Shown: positions 36,801 to 50,781, counted from the first letter of the stretch. The stretch: 64,000 nt of DNA from Botrytis cinerea B05.10 (GCF_000143535.2 NC_037314.1:2895379-2959378), one strand, 5' to 3'. Program-made: numbers and translations. Notes: generated from the sequence alone by a model not told the origin.

Positions 36801-38988
36801 CAAAACTCTCTAAAAGATCAACTAAAGCGATTTGTATTGCAGTACAAATCGGCTGGCTAAATTCTGGTCTATTCACTCTGGAAGTTTTTTCATCCCGTGA
36901 AAGCTCGGCTGAAATGGAGTAAGCTTGCATTTGTGAAAGAAGCACTGGAAGATCATACCTTGGAGTGACCACAAACATCCCATCTCCTCAAGAAGCTCAG
37001 ATATCTCTATAAGACTTTGTCTAAAAACGTTGGACTGAATTCCCCGAGACATAGCATACCATTGAGCGCCTTGTCCTGTAAAACAGAATGCAAGATGTGG
37101 CTGAGATATGGCACGTATGGCATGTGAAAACTTGATCCCAGTTATCAAATCGTTCCCGGAGTTGAATGTTGCAAATGATCTCCATAAGAAAGCGCTTCTT
37201 CGGTTACTCAACGTGTAGCTAAGCCTGTTCATGTATGAATCGCTAAAATCGTCTTTGCTCATTCGGGACCAATGCATGTTGTATGCCGATTCGAGTCGTT
37301 TGACGCCATTCTCGTCTTGAGATGAGAACACTAAAATTCTCCGAACGTTATAGCTCAAATCCAAATTTACGTTCATCTGTTTGTGAATAAGAACCTCTTC
37401 TCGAAGTTTGAGATGACCAATCGCATCCTCCATTATCACGTGGGCATTTGTGCCTCCAAATCCGAATGAGTTGATTGACAGACGACATAAGCCATCTGAT
37501 GGCCATGGTATGAGGCTTTTTGGAAACTAAAAATCGTTGAGTAAGTCTTAGTTCGACCTGCAACAGTATCAATTAATGAAAATACCTTTAGATGTGGATG
37601 CTCTGCTGCGATAGAATGGTTGACATTTTCGAGTCCTGCGATTCCTGGAATCATCCTATGTTCAAGCATTAAAACGCTCTTAATGAGACCTGCTAAACCA
37701 CTGGTGCCCTCCAGATGACCGATGTTCGATTTGATGGTTCCTAAATATAAAGGAGAATCAGCGGAGCGAGCGTGACTGAATGCGTCAGCAATGGCTCCTG
37801 CCTCTATTGGATCTATATTCGATTGCATTAGTATTCTTTCCTTCATGGCCATGTATTTCACATACCTCCGACAGGTGTTCCCGTGCCATGTGCCTCCACA
37901 TAGTGCGTCTGGCTCATGTCCAAACCAGCTTTATCATACACATCTCGAATGAGCTGCGCTTGGCTACTTCTACTTGGTTGAACAATACCTGGCGTTCGTC
38001 CGTCTTGGTTTGTTCCTGTTGCTCGAATGACAGCTCGTATTGTATCGTTGTTCTCAAGTGCATCACTCAAACGCTTCACTATCAACACCCCAAACCCTTC
38101 GCCACGACCATACCCATTCGCTTTCTCATCAAAACTCCAGCATCTTCCATCTGGTGATAGAAATTTCTGGTTGTTTAATGACATAGCTATATCTGGACTT
38201 AAAAACAAATTTGAACCAGCTACAATAACCTAAAATTCTCTTTAGACCATTATAAATTCATAAAATTCTTATCGACATACCATTTCGGATTCATTATTTC
38301 GTAGCTTCTGACATGCGGTGTGAAATGCGACGAGAGTACTAGAACAAGCTGTGTCCATGTTGATGGACTCACCACGTAAGTCAAAGCACCAGCTGATCCG
38401 ATTAGCAAGCATATTGGTTGACACAGAGCTTTCTGAATACTGGCCACCAAATTGAGGGTCTTTGGTAAAGAAAGATTTGTAGTCATCTCCAAAGCTCCCC
38501 GTGTATACAGATGTATTTGAATTGGCTATTTTATTTATTGGTATCCCCGCTATATAGATTATCAGTGTTGTTTTAATATAGTGGCTGTTAAAAAAATACC
38601 ATTTTCTAGCGCTCGATAAGTTACTTCGAGCAATATACGAGATTGAGGGTCAATCTCTGCCGCTTCATTAGGCCCGATTGTGAAAAATGGAGCATCGAAT
38701 GCGCCTAGATCGCCATCCACAAAATGTGCACCTTTCAGAGGAAACTATACGTTTTTAGTAACTGTTATTTTCTGCAGGGGTTGACAACTCATTCACGCTG
38801 TTCAATCTTCCAGTATCTGGGTCGTAAATACCGTCAAAGTTTAACCGGCTCTTAGGGAATGGTGACCAGGCTGATCGATTGCTAGCTAGCCCCTCCCAGA
38901 GGGATTCAGCAGTTTCCATGCCTTGAGGAAACTTAAATGATAGGCCGATAATGGCTAATGGCTCGATTTTAGGGGAATACTCAGCCAT
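30807..38988 (-). CDS. Highly reducing type I polyketide synthase (KS-AT-DH-MT-ER-KR-ACP)
   Basis: Ten exons on the minus strand: 38988-38797, 38744-38600, 38549-38281, 38229-37866, 37812-37586, 37526-36959, 36908-36749, 36697-32095, 32045-31725, 31673-30807. They total 7716 nt and 2571 aa; the nine introns are 49-59 nt and all phases agree. KS: DTACSS Cys near 181, EAHGTGT and SNIGHLEG histidines. AT: GHSSGE Ser near 635. [13 protein letters not shown]is near 975 and LDGLFQ Asp near 1173. [10 protein letters not shown] near 1453. [10 protein letters not shown] near 1989. [10 protein letters not shown] near 2199 and Tyr near 2338. ACP: GVDSL Ser near 2517. No release domain is present. It builds a reduced, probably C-methylated polyketide; product unknown. 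No cluster partner gene lies in the window apart from a possible dehydrogenase 2.9 kb away. Confidence 0.97.
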
Positions 38989-39650
38989 GATTGAAACAGC
39001 CCTTTCTTGAACTAAGTAGCTCTTGAAATTTCGATTTTGAATGCAAAAATAGGTATATTTAGCGATCAAATTAGAAGTATATACCGAGATAGGGAAAATT
39101 AATCGACCAAGTAGGGAAAGAAATGGATAGCAAACGGAAGATTGAAGTGAGACTTGGGCACGGAGAGAAGAAAGTAGAAGGGAAGCAGTGTTGGCAAATA
39201 AGGCGTTAACAATAATGCGGTTATAAGATTTGCAGAGTTGGAGTAAGAGATTGCTAAGATTTATATATTGAGAAATTTGACTGAAGATTTAGAGAAATAG
39301 AAGTATTGCCAAAGTGCTGTGAGTTATGTTGTTTGAATAGCGGTTTTACCTCCCAATATATATTCGTTCTGCCTTCCCTCGGTCATCAAAGAACTGAGGT
39401 CAACGTCATAGGTATAATAATTTGCTGTGAAATTACTTGATTTACAGAGATGCTAAGACTTAACACCTGTACAAAGTGCGTCTTATGCACCTCCAGCTCT
39501 CATTCGAGAGTCTGCAGAGCTAAATTATAGTCGTTTGATGGAGTTGTGGTAGTTGAAGAAGCAGAGGTGCCCAATCGCAATTTTTCACTTATCTGCGGTT
39601 TTTTGGCAGTTACATCATTGTATTGTGATCTCAAAAATAGTCTATAAAAT
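38989..39650. other. Upstream region of the polyketide synthase
   Basis: Normal-composition sequence that should hold the PKS promoter. No other gene seen. It ends at the edge of the AT-rich block, next to an inverted-repeat element. Confidence 0.5.
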
Positions 39651-39678
39651 AAGTGCCCGCAGAGTGGGTAACACCCTT

Positions 39679-40640
39679 GTCAAGGAAGTCGACCACCCTG
39701 ATTTCTGGCCACCCTTGTTTTGGGCCACACTTTCACATCGAAAATCTCAAAAAGAATTCATTAAAAAATTATATGTATAAAATTCAAATTATTTTCAATT
39801 TAATTAGAAGCTTTTGAATTTTTAAAATTTTTCTGAATGAAGATTTGAAGCTTTAAAATATTAGTTTTTAAATCTATGTAAGAGTTATATACGAATTTGA
39901 CACCTTTATGAAATCTTAAATAAATTCTTAATCACAATTATTGAAAGGAAATTATTTATCTTTCTAGGAATTTCAGCTTTAAATTAAATTTCTTTTCTTT
40001 TTTTAAAAAAAAAACTAATAATTATTAAAATATAACTTAGGTAGATAAAATAAAACTTTATAATTTCTTCTTTTATAGTTCGAAAATACAATCCAATTAC
40101 TCTCTCTTACTTTGATCTCTATATTATGTATTTTAGCTTAAATACGTTTTTGTGTCTTATCTTCACTATATAGCAATTCACTACTAATTACTAAACATAG
40201 CTATTAAATTAACTATAATATATAAAAAACCTTTTCTTATATAATCTCTATAACTCTTAATTCTCTTATAATATATAAAAAATTATTAATCCTTTTAAAT
40301 CTCTTATATCGAATATAATCGAGATTTATAATGAAAATTTACTATTTATTTTAATTAAAAAGTTAATAGAGATTTTATTAAAAGTTTACGTTTATATAGA
40401 ATTTATATACAGACTCAAATATCGATATTTTAAAGTTTTAGATTCCTATTTAGAAAAACAATAAAAATCTAAGACTTTAATATATTACTAATATCAATAT
40501 AAAGATTTAATAAATTTAATTTTATAAAATTAAATCATATTCTGATAGAGATATTAATAGGTTTAAAAAGTGATTTTTAATAAAAGAGTAGTCTAAAACA
40601 GGGGTGACTAGAAATTTAAGTAGTCGACTTAACTTACGAA
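39679..40640. mobile_element. TIR element with AT-rich (RIP-decayed) interior
   Basis: The left end (39679-39750, containing AAGTCGACCACCCTGATTTC) and the right end (40570-40640) are inverted copies. The mismatches are almost all C/T or G/A. The 820-bp interior is very AT-rich with no frame left. Probably a short DNA transposon or a deletion derivative. Confidence 0.6.
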
Positions 40641-40659
40641 TTATCTATAGTTCTTAGAA

Positions 40660-41460
40660 ATCTTATATTCGATATGTTTGACACGTGTGAACTATTATAA
40701 AACTCTCTTTCGAGCTTTCCGATCATATAGACTTGACTAATAATATATATAACGTAGTTTATTAATATACGAGTCATGTCATTATAAAAGTCACCTCATT
40801 TTATATACAAAATTCGTTTGTATATAACCGTGCACTTTCTTCATTTAATAATATAATTTTATAAAATCTGAAGTTATGAAATTTGATTATATAATTATTA
40901 TGAAAATCTAATTGTTTTTTTTTTTGGAAATTCGAATTATTAAAGTAGTTATCAATGGAATAACTTTTTTATAATAAAAATCGTAATAATTTCCACTTGT
41001 TTCATAATATAATAAAAATACTGATATAAAAACTAGATTTTTAGAAAGATAAACTTTTATTATGATTTAAAATTCTTTTCTTTTTCGAAAATAATGATTA
41101 GTTATTAAAATAAGGATATTGAAAAAGACCTAATTTTAATGTATTTTCAAATGATTTATATAATGATATAACTCGTATGCTGATAAACTATATTATGATT
41201 TATTATTCATTTCTAATAATAGTAATCTTAATAAAATTCACTCAAAATTGATTCTTTAGATGAACTTAATAGCTTTTATAAATGATTGCAAATTATTATC
41301 TCGATATATCTCTTTCAAAACTTAATATTTCTATAAATAAATAATCAAATTTAATAATACTAAAGAATTTATAACCTTAGAAGACTTTTGAGTTGAATTA
41401 TCTATAAATATAGATAATTTTCTATAGCCTACTCTAAAACACTACTTTCATTATAAAACA
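40660..41460. other. AT-rich non-coding stretch with a partial repeat
   Basis: The part at 40680-40800 (ATATAACGTAGTTTATTAATA) resembles 42230-42345 in direct orientation, so two related element ends may be present. The rest is featureless AT-rich sequence. Confidence 0.5.
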
Positions 41461-42300
41461 AACGAAAATATTCGTATCTACGAAGTGGCTCTCGGGCACC
41501 ACCGGTATTGTCTTGAGAATCATGATGATAGCTGTCATATAGCGAATGCTGATATATTAGTCAAACTTAAAACACGTAGAAAGGTATAGATCGAAAATGA
41601 TGATAGCAAGGCAAACAATTCATTCGGTGATGTCAACACGCTTCGGCTTAAGTATTAAACAGAAGCGCCCTCTAAGTTATTTTCACGGCAAAGAGAAATG
41701 CATTAGTGGTGAAGTCTCTTAGAGAGTGGGCTTTCAGAGTACCCCGCCCGCCACACGAAGCAAGGGATGTCGTGTTCTACGGACCTTCGGGTATCAATAT
41801 AAGAATTAATATTATTCGAGGTTTTCACTGTATATTACAACCTGGACGATAACAAATTCAATATACATCAGCAATAACCACTATAATTTACACCCCGATT
41901 CGTTAAAATACCACCAAGCATAGATATCACATGTTTCGTACAAGACACAAGTGCTGCCAGAAAGTATGTCACTATGATAATCAGATTAATCCTCTTGCAG
42001 TTCACTATTCAGTTGAATATGCATCTCGTTTTGCAGTTGCATACCTTCCGGTCGCGTGACTACCGAAGGGAGCGATTGAAATGACGAAAAGTAATTTAGA
42101 TCTAAACCTAATAAGGAAGCCCAATTCAACAACTCATAGCCCACATTTTTGTGGATCTACAAGTAACGGCTATAAGGTTCAAAAGCCTTGTAATAAACTT
42201 TGTAATATTACGGAACAGAATGTAATGAGCTCGAGGCATGTGATAGTGGGCCCTTCGGAGCCACTGCATATCAAAGAGATGCTCGTATATATATAAAAGT
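41460..42300. other. Normal-composition island between decayed repeats
   Basis: About 840 bp of ordinary GC content inside the AT-rich block. No protein of credible length is encoded; the longest frame, 42081-42296, has 71 codons. It could be an unmutated single-copy remnant, a promoter or long-terminal-repeat fragment, or an untranslated part of the adjacent transposon. Confidence 0.5.
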
Positions 42301-42405
42301 TATATAACGTGATTTATCAGTGTGCGGGTTATATCAGTGTACAGATCATTTTCACCTCAATTCACTCTTTTCTCTTTCAATACAAGTTTTTATCAATAAT
42401 CCATA

Positions 42406-43170
42406 ATGAATTCGAATAATCAAGAAGCCTATATACTCCTCGCTATCAAAGCTATTCAAAAAAATAAAAAAATAAATATTCAAAAGATTACAAAAATATT
42501 TAATATCTCGAACACAATACTATAATACAGAATTAATAATATTACTTCCCATTTCAAATAGTAATCTAAATCTTATAATCTTTCAAAACTGAAAGAGAAT
42601 ATTATTTCTGAATATATAATTGATATAAATATAAAAGGATTTTTATCTAAATTAAGAAATATAAAAGATATAACAAATCATATTCTTAAATCGGAAAATA
42701 CAAAATATATTAAAAAGCTCTAAATACATCGATTTATAAAACATCAAATCAAATTAAAGATACATTTTAATTATATTTATAACTTTCAAAAAACTCTTTA
42801 TAAAGATTTTAAACTCATTAAGAAATGATTTCAATTAGTATCGGATATATAAGCGAAATATAATCTTCTCAATTACAATTTCTATAATTTTAATAAAATA
42901 AGTTTTATAATGAATATAATATATCTTAAAATAATGATAATTAATATTAAACGAAATAGTAGAAATAAAGCAATACAATTAAATAATAAAGAATAGATTA
43001 TAATGATTATGTATAATAATAGAAAGAATGAAATTATATTCTTATTTTTAATAATTCAAGAATAGATTCATTTTTTCAATTGATATATTGAAATTGATTT
43101 CCCTAACTATTATACACCTAATATTAACGTTTTATCTAATATTAACTCAAATTTAGGATTTTTAAAATCT
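42406..43170 (+). pseudogene. RIP-inactivated pogo/Fot1-type transposase fragment
   Basis: One unbroken frame of about 255 codons, free of frameshifts, interrupted only by stops of the TGA/TAG/TAA kind expected when Trp, Gln and Arg codons suffer C-to-T or G-to-A change. The readable parts follow the order of Fot1-like Tc1/mariner transposases: an N-terminal pipsqueak helix-turn-helix region (QEAYILLAIKAIQKNK), a CENP-B-like second DNA-binding region (RFIKHQIKLKIHFN), then the start of the DDE domain. The first catalytic Asp in the usual NFDETGF motif is Asn here (NFNKISF). Beyond 43170 the similarity fades. The upstream 42284-42345 may be the element's 5' end. Confidence 0.8.
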
Positions 43171-43902
43171 TTTATATATATATAATTATATTTTTATAAT
43201 TTTAAAAAAAATTCTAATTTAATAATGATTTTTTTATTTTGTTAGTATTCTTCCTTATTAAATTCTATTTTTAGAATTTTATTTAATATTAATTAATATT
43301 TCATTTAATTTTATAACTAATTTATTAAAAATAATGTTTTTAAATTTTTCAAAAAAAATCAAAATGAATAATATATATTTTATTTAAATCAAATTTAATT
43401 CGTTTTTGATTTAAAAAAATTAGAATTTCTTGATTTTTTATAAAACTTATTTAAAATTTAAAAACTTAAGAATTAAGATTTTCGAAAAAATCATAATATA
43501 TTAATATAAATAAATCTAAAAACTGAATATTTTGATATAGTTTTTATTATATATTGTAAACGAGTAGAAGGTGGTAATGGTCACACAAGAAAAGCCTTCG
43601 TATATATCAAGTATAAAGCAAGTAATTATATATAATAAAATGAAGTGAATTGCTATATTGCAATAGTGAAATAAAGGAGACGATAAGAGTTGAATATTCA
43701 ATTCTTTAGAAAACAATTTTAAAAGATAGGAAATTCAATAATATTTTTAAATCTATAAAAGAGAAACTATAAATATTAAACATTAATAATATATAATCCT
43801 AAAATTATATATTTTCATTTTTATATTCCTTTCTACTTTGATCAATTAATTATTTAATCAATTAAAATCAAAAATCTAAATAACAATATTCTTTTTATTA
43901 CA

Positions 43903-43936
43903 ATTATAATTTTACAAAAAGTTTACAAAATTATAA
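43903..43936. repeat. AT-rich hairpin, copy 1
   Basis: TTATAATTTTACAAA, AAG, TTTACAAAATTATAA: two arms of about 15 bp around a 3-nt loop, with mismatches only near the loop. Confidence 0.6.
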
Positions 43937-46866
43937 AATATATTTATCATTTTTCTTTACAATTCTAATTGAGAACTTCGACTAGCAAGTTTTCTATTAT
44001 ATCTCTCTTTAGAAATAACTTTATATATTCTTTTTGAATTTTTTAATCGTTTAAAAAAACCTCGATTATTAAAAAGATTATCTTTTATTATATCTATAAT
44101 TTCTTTATTTTTATTTTTTTTATTATTCAATCTTTTATTTTGTTCTATAAATTTGTATTTTCTTTATTTTATATATTTAATTTCTTAAAAAAAGAAAGCA
44201 AGGTTTAGGAATTGGAATAATGAAAAGGGAATAGTATCTTTATTATTAATGTTTATAGAGAATCCTAATATTCCTTCTTTTTTATTGACTGAAATATATT
44301 TTCGTTTTTATCCAATTGTCGGTTTTATAGAAATTATATAATAATACAATTTTTTATTATAAATTGATTTTTTAGAAATGATATTAATAAAAGCGTATTG
44401 ATATTGATATCAAATTTCTTTTTGATATTGATGATATCAATTATAGAATTCGTTATTAATCATTTCAAGGAGAAATAAAGTTTCAATAAAAATAAAGTAA
44501 TTATTTTATAGTAATCTTTTAATAAAAATTTATTTGATAAGATTTTCAATAATTAGATAATATTCAATAACAAATTCTGGAATTTCATATTATTTATTTT
44601 ATATAATTATTTTATTAAAAATTAGCTTCAAATTACTATAAGTATCTTTTAGATTTTAATATTTTATATTATTTTCGAAAATCGAATCCAAGGTTTTATT
44701 ATTTCTTTTTTTTATAATTATATATAGAATAATTGTGATTACAAATAATTTATCCCTATATACATTCATATATAATCAAATAAAAATAGAATTCTCTTCA
44801 ATTATAAATATTTATAAATTATTCTATTCATTTATATATTAATCGAATTTTATTAAATTAATATAATTCTAATATTGTTTTTTAATTATAATATTATAAA
44901 AGAATTTATAATCGAAAATTATCTTGCTTTTATTAAATATATTTTCAATTAAGATTTTTTAATCTATATTATTCAAAATGAAAGATTTAATTTTTCTATA
45001 TATAATTTCAATTTACAATATATTCTTTTTATTTTCATTATAAAAATATATAATATATATTATAATATAATCTATTACTTTATAATTGAATATAGTATAT
45101 AAATTCTTAATATTTTTATATACAAAAGTATAATCAAAGTCTTTCTTTATTTGAATAATAAATATAGAGAATAGTACCATTACCAAACAGTACTTCTGAT
45201 TTATATATTATTTAGCTACTTTTTTTCAAAGTATTAGGTTTTGTCTATAATCTTACTGTTAAAAAGTATAATAACAATAATAAGCGAAATCAAATCCCTA
45301 TTTTTTGTATCGATTGTAATAACAATATATTTTTATTAATATAAATATAGAATCGAAATATTGATTTATTAATATAATAAAAATTGAATTAATAACCAAC
45401 ACTTTTTATCTACCTATTTTATAAATTTTTATAAAAATAACAAATAGTTTCAATTCGAATACTAATTTATTAATTAAAAGATTTAAAAATTGAAACTTCA
45501 AAACTTCAAAGATCCTTTTCTTTTTTTTTTATTTACATCTTTATTTAACTTAAATTAAATAAAGTATTTATTATATATTCATATATTATCAATATAGTTT
45601 CTACATTTATATATAATTTTGAAATGATAAATAAAATACTTGTTTTTTATTCGAATAATTTTGAGGCTTAATATATTTGTTAGATAACAAAAATAGAAGT
45701 TACAAAATCTTTCAAATCTATATAGAATTAATTCGATTATAATTATTCAATTGATTTGTTTGGTTATAAATTTTTTTTTTAAGGCTAGATATTAGTCCTT
45801 TGATATTAAAGCTTTCGATAAATATTTATATAATTTGGATTGTTCTATATTTTCTATCTCCTTTTTATTTCTCAATAATACAATTTGTTTTATAATCTAT
45901 TTATTTATTAAGTAATTTTATTATAACTCTTTGTTTTCTTTAATTATTATAATTCTCAATCTTGATTATCTCTTTAGATTTGTAATCATTTTTTTATTGA
46001 GAAATGGAAATAATATAATATTGAATTTAATATATAAGTTTTTTATTGATAAAATATTTTTCAAATAATTGAAACTTTCTTTTTCAAATATTTTAATTAT
46101 ATTATATTTAAAATTAAATTGTTTTCAATTCTTATTATTCTATTCAAAGACTTTAAATTCTTATTTAAAATCAAAGATTTTGAAAATTATTCTAAATTTA
46201 GAAAATATCAAATATCTATTAACCTATATTCCAGACTTTGGGGGACTTATTAATCAATATATGAATTCTTTATTGATCATTTTTAATAATATATCGGAAT
46301 CAGTTAATTTGATTATTTTAATTAGTTTATATTGGAATCTAATTTTATATATTATAATAAGGATTGTAATAAAGGTAATGCTTTTATAAAAATGATATTA
46401 TAATAGATTGAATTTATTAATAGCTTTTTGTTATATATATTGAATCTTTTCTATTTTTATAAAAATCTTTTTATTATTGATTTTCATTTGCTTTATCAAT
46501 ATATTAGCTTTGATATAGAGATTATTTTGAATAATAATAATCATAGATATTTCTTTTAGATTGTTTTTACAATCTTTTTAAATATTAATTTAATTATTGA
46601 ATTTTAAATACTTAGTATATTGTTTTTCTTTCAGAAATGTTTGAATAGTTTTATAGGCTTTTATTATTATTAGTATAGCTTTATTCTTTGTAGTTATTAT
46701 TGTATTATATTGTATATATTGAAATCGTATGTCTGATATATTAATCATTATAACTTGATTTTATTCTTTTTTATTATTATTAAAGATTGGAGATTGATTG
46801 TTTAATAAATAATAATCTAAATCTATATTATTATTTTTATTCGATATTATAAAAGTCTATATTAAA

Positions 46867-46898
46867 TATAACTTTATGAAAAGTTTGTAAAATTATAT
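46867..46898. repeat. AT-rich hairpin, copy 2
   Basis: Same family: TATAACTTTATGAA, AAG, TTTGTAAAATTATA. Confidence 0.5.
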
Positions 46899-48790
46899 TT
46901 TATAAAAAAGATAAAAGTATTTTTAAAAAAAGATATAAGAGAAGGGAATTAATGAGAAGTAGAATTTAAAGAAGGTAAAAGAAATATTTTTGAGATAAGA
47001 AGTTGTTAAATAAAGAGTTGTAATATTTTGAATTTTAAGTGAAAAGAGAAAATAAAAACTTTGTTTACTTTTATAAAACTTTTTTAGTTTTTTTAGATTT
47101 AGATATAGTTTTTTAAATAATTTAATTATAAAAGTAATAAAAGAATATAATATAAAAAGATATATTTTTAATTCGAATAAAGAAATTCTTGATTTCTAAT
47201 AAAAATAAATAAAATTTATTATTTTATTTTATTTTAATATATAATTAATATTTTATTAATTATTTTAATATTATTGAAAAAGTATATTGTATTAATAAAT
47301 TAATAATTAGAATCTCTATTATAATATAAATATTAATATTTATCAATAATATAATATTTTGATTTTTTTATATATAATTTATTATGTTTTCTATTATTAT
47401 AAAACATTGAATGATTTGCTTGCTTCTTTTTGAATTTAATAATATTTTTAAAGGATTTTTAAATTTATCTTTAATAATATCTCTTATATCCTTTTCTTTT
47501 TTTTCAATTAGAATATATTCTCTTTCTCTTTTGATAAATTTTTTAAAATAGATTTTTGAATAAATCCTATTAATTGGAGTTTCATTTATTTCTTTTAAAA
47601 TATAAATACTTTTATTTAATAAAACTTTGTTTATATAATATAAATCAAACTATCGATATTCAAGTTTCCTTTTTTTAGATATATCGATTTTCAATTACAA
47701 ATCAAATTAAAGAATTATATTTTCTATAATGATTTTCTTATTAATTATATTATTGTTTTTATTAAAATATATCTTTTTATTTAGATAATATTATTTTTTA
47801 TATATTATTACTTCTTTTATATTTAAATTATATATTTCTAATTAATGAAGATATAATATTAAAAGATTTTTATAAAAAGTAATCTTTTTTTAATCTAAAA
47901 TTCTTTATATATTATATTACATTTTTATAAATAATATTAAATAATATTTATAAATTATATAAAATAAAATCAAATTAATTGATTAATATATAATTATTCT
48001 ATTAACAAATAATATTATATTTAAATAATATAGTTATTTATTTTTATTATTTATTATTTTTGTTAATTTATTAATTATAAATCTATATCCTTATTCAATT
48101 TGGCTATTTACTTTCAAATTGTAAATAGAAATCTATATCCATTTGATTCTATACTTTTTTAAGAAATATTCGATGTATGCTTTGTTTTTGGGTTTTCCAT
48201 TTACAAAAACCTTATCAAAAACTGAATATTTACAAACAATATTTCAAATGAAAGTAGTGATGGTTTACAATATTGTATTTCTCAATAGCTTAGCTTCGAT
48301 TTAATTTGATAAATCATTTTGTAAAGAAATAAGATATTTGTAATTATTATTTGGAGGTATATATATAATATCTAAATTATATTTTTATTAATAAATATTC
48401 ATTTATATAAAATGTAAGGATTCTTTTTAAATATTGAATTATTGTTTTTAATAATTAAGGCAGGATTTAATAAATCGTTTAATATCTTTATATATTTTAT
48501 TTCAATAATAGAATTTGTATATCTTATTAAATGTATTTTCAATCTTTTTATAATTATATATTTTATATAAATTATCAATTAATAATATTCTTTATTATTA
48601 CTTATCGATAATCTTATAATATAATATATTACAAATCCTATTTTTATATAAATATTTTTTATATATAGAAAATCTTAAAATACACTTTTTGAATTTCGAA
48701 AATTCTTAATTTATTATATTTTTGGGATATTACAAATTAATTAAATATTGAATAATCTTTTGGCTTTCATTATTGTATTTTTTATTCAAT

Positions 48791-48824
48791 TTATAATTTT
48801 ATAAAAAGTTTATAAAGTTATATA
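48791..48824. repeat. AT-rich hairpin, copy 3
   Basis: Same family: TTATAATTTTATAAA, AAG, TTTATAAAGTTATA. Confidence 0.55.
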
Positions 48825-50781
48825 TAATAAAAACATTTTCTATATTATTAAATTAATTTACAATTTATTTATTAGTATCTTCCTTTTTATTTTTTTCAAA
48901 TATATTAAAAAGTATAACTAATCTTTTTGAAAGTTTATTAATAATAATATAGATTATATCTTTAATATATTACATTTCAAAATCGAATAATCTAATTTAT
49001 ACAATTTATTGAGTGATTAAAGCTTTGGGGAGGTTTATTACTATTTAATTCAATTGAATAACTAAAACTTTAATATTTATTTCCAAAACGAAATATATTT
49101 TATATAAATCGAATCTATATTTTCGAAAAGCTTTTAATATTTCTTTATATTTCCTTTTTATTATATTATAATTTTTTTCGATATTATTTTATAATCCATT
49201 TTCAAAATATATAATAATATATTTTCTTTCAAATTTTTATTCTAAATATACTTTTCATTTATTGATATTAATATTTATTTCAAAAACAATTTGTTTAATA
49301 ATTATTGTATCTCTATAATCTAAAAGCATTAGAATTAAAAGCTTGATTAAATTCTTCTTTAGCGATTTCATCACTTATTCTTATTCAATTGTTTATAAGA
49401 ATTCAACATCCTTTTTAAACAAGCGATATAATAATTCCGCTTTTTATATAAACTTTTCAATCTATATTTTATAATATATATAAATATTTAGAAATATTCG
49501 AATTTCTATTACTGATTTGGATTCTAATTAGTTAAAAATCTTTTTGATTTTGATTTCTATAGATTTTCATTCTTCTAATTCAATTATATAATCTATTATT
49601 TCTATTCCATTATAGTATTATTTAAACTTTATATCAACAATACAGCTTATATATTCAAAAAGTTCAAGGGTTTTATTAATTGCTTGGATATATTCTAAAA
49701 CGAACTTTCGTATATTCAATATTATTTCTTTATTATTATATACTGTTTTCAATCTTTTAATATTGATATTGTTTAGAAAGGATATTATTATTGTTGAAAT
49801 CAAATCATTAAGAATTTTTATAATGATATAATAAAATTGAATTATCGAATTAATTACTTTTTAGGAAAGTATAATATATCGAAAAAGACTAAGTAAGATT
49901 TGAAATGCTATTAAATTTCTATTCTCGAAAGTCAAAAATATTTGATTATAATTAAAAAAGAAATTGATTAGTAAAGCTATTATATAGTCTACAAAATTTT
50001 CTATAAAAGTATTTATATTAAAAGATAGATTCGTATTTCGAATTGTATATTGATTCAGCTTTACTATAGCATTAATAATTCAATAAATATTTAAAATCTT
50101 CTTTTTCATTAAGAATTATGAATTATAATAAGGCCTATCATATAATTCGAAGACTCCTTGCTTTATTCTATTTTTAAGTATAATAGAAACCACTTTTATT
50201 AAGGCTTTTGGAATTGGGAAATCAAAAGTTTACTAAGCTTTATAGAAAACAATTCTAATTCTTTGTAATAGGGTTATATCCTCTTATATTTGTTTAGTAT
50301 ATATTCAATCGAATACTAAAGCTCCTTTTTAATTGAAAAGATAGATTATTAGTATATCTTTTTTCAAATCTATCAAAAGATTTCTATAATTAATTGCTTT
50401 TATTCTTTCTAGAATAAGTTGATACTTTTCAGATTCTTTATTGAAGTAAAGTATAAGAAACTCTTTTTATTTTTTGGATAGCTTTTGATATGGATTTCTT
50501 AATTGATTATATTCAAATCAATTATCTTTTTTGTTAAAGGATTCTTTAATAATATTTTTTGATTGATTTGAAGAATGGATCTTTATAGTTTTGTTTTTGT
50601 ATATTGTATTTACTTATTTTATATCATTATTTATAATATGAATATTAAATAATTCTTTAAAGATTTGAAAGGATACAATGTATTTTCCTTTATTTAATCT
50701 TTTTAATATATTGAAGCAGAATTTTTGAAATTCAATACTAAAAGAAATATATATTCTTACAAAATGCTTTATCTTATTATT

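Noticed and set aside
46069..46389. 106-codon frame in the AT-rich block
   Set aside because: Low-complexity Leu/Ile/Asn/Phe translation expected from AT-rich sequence, without any domain.
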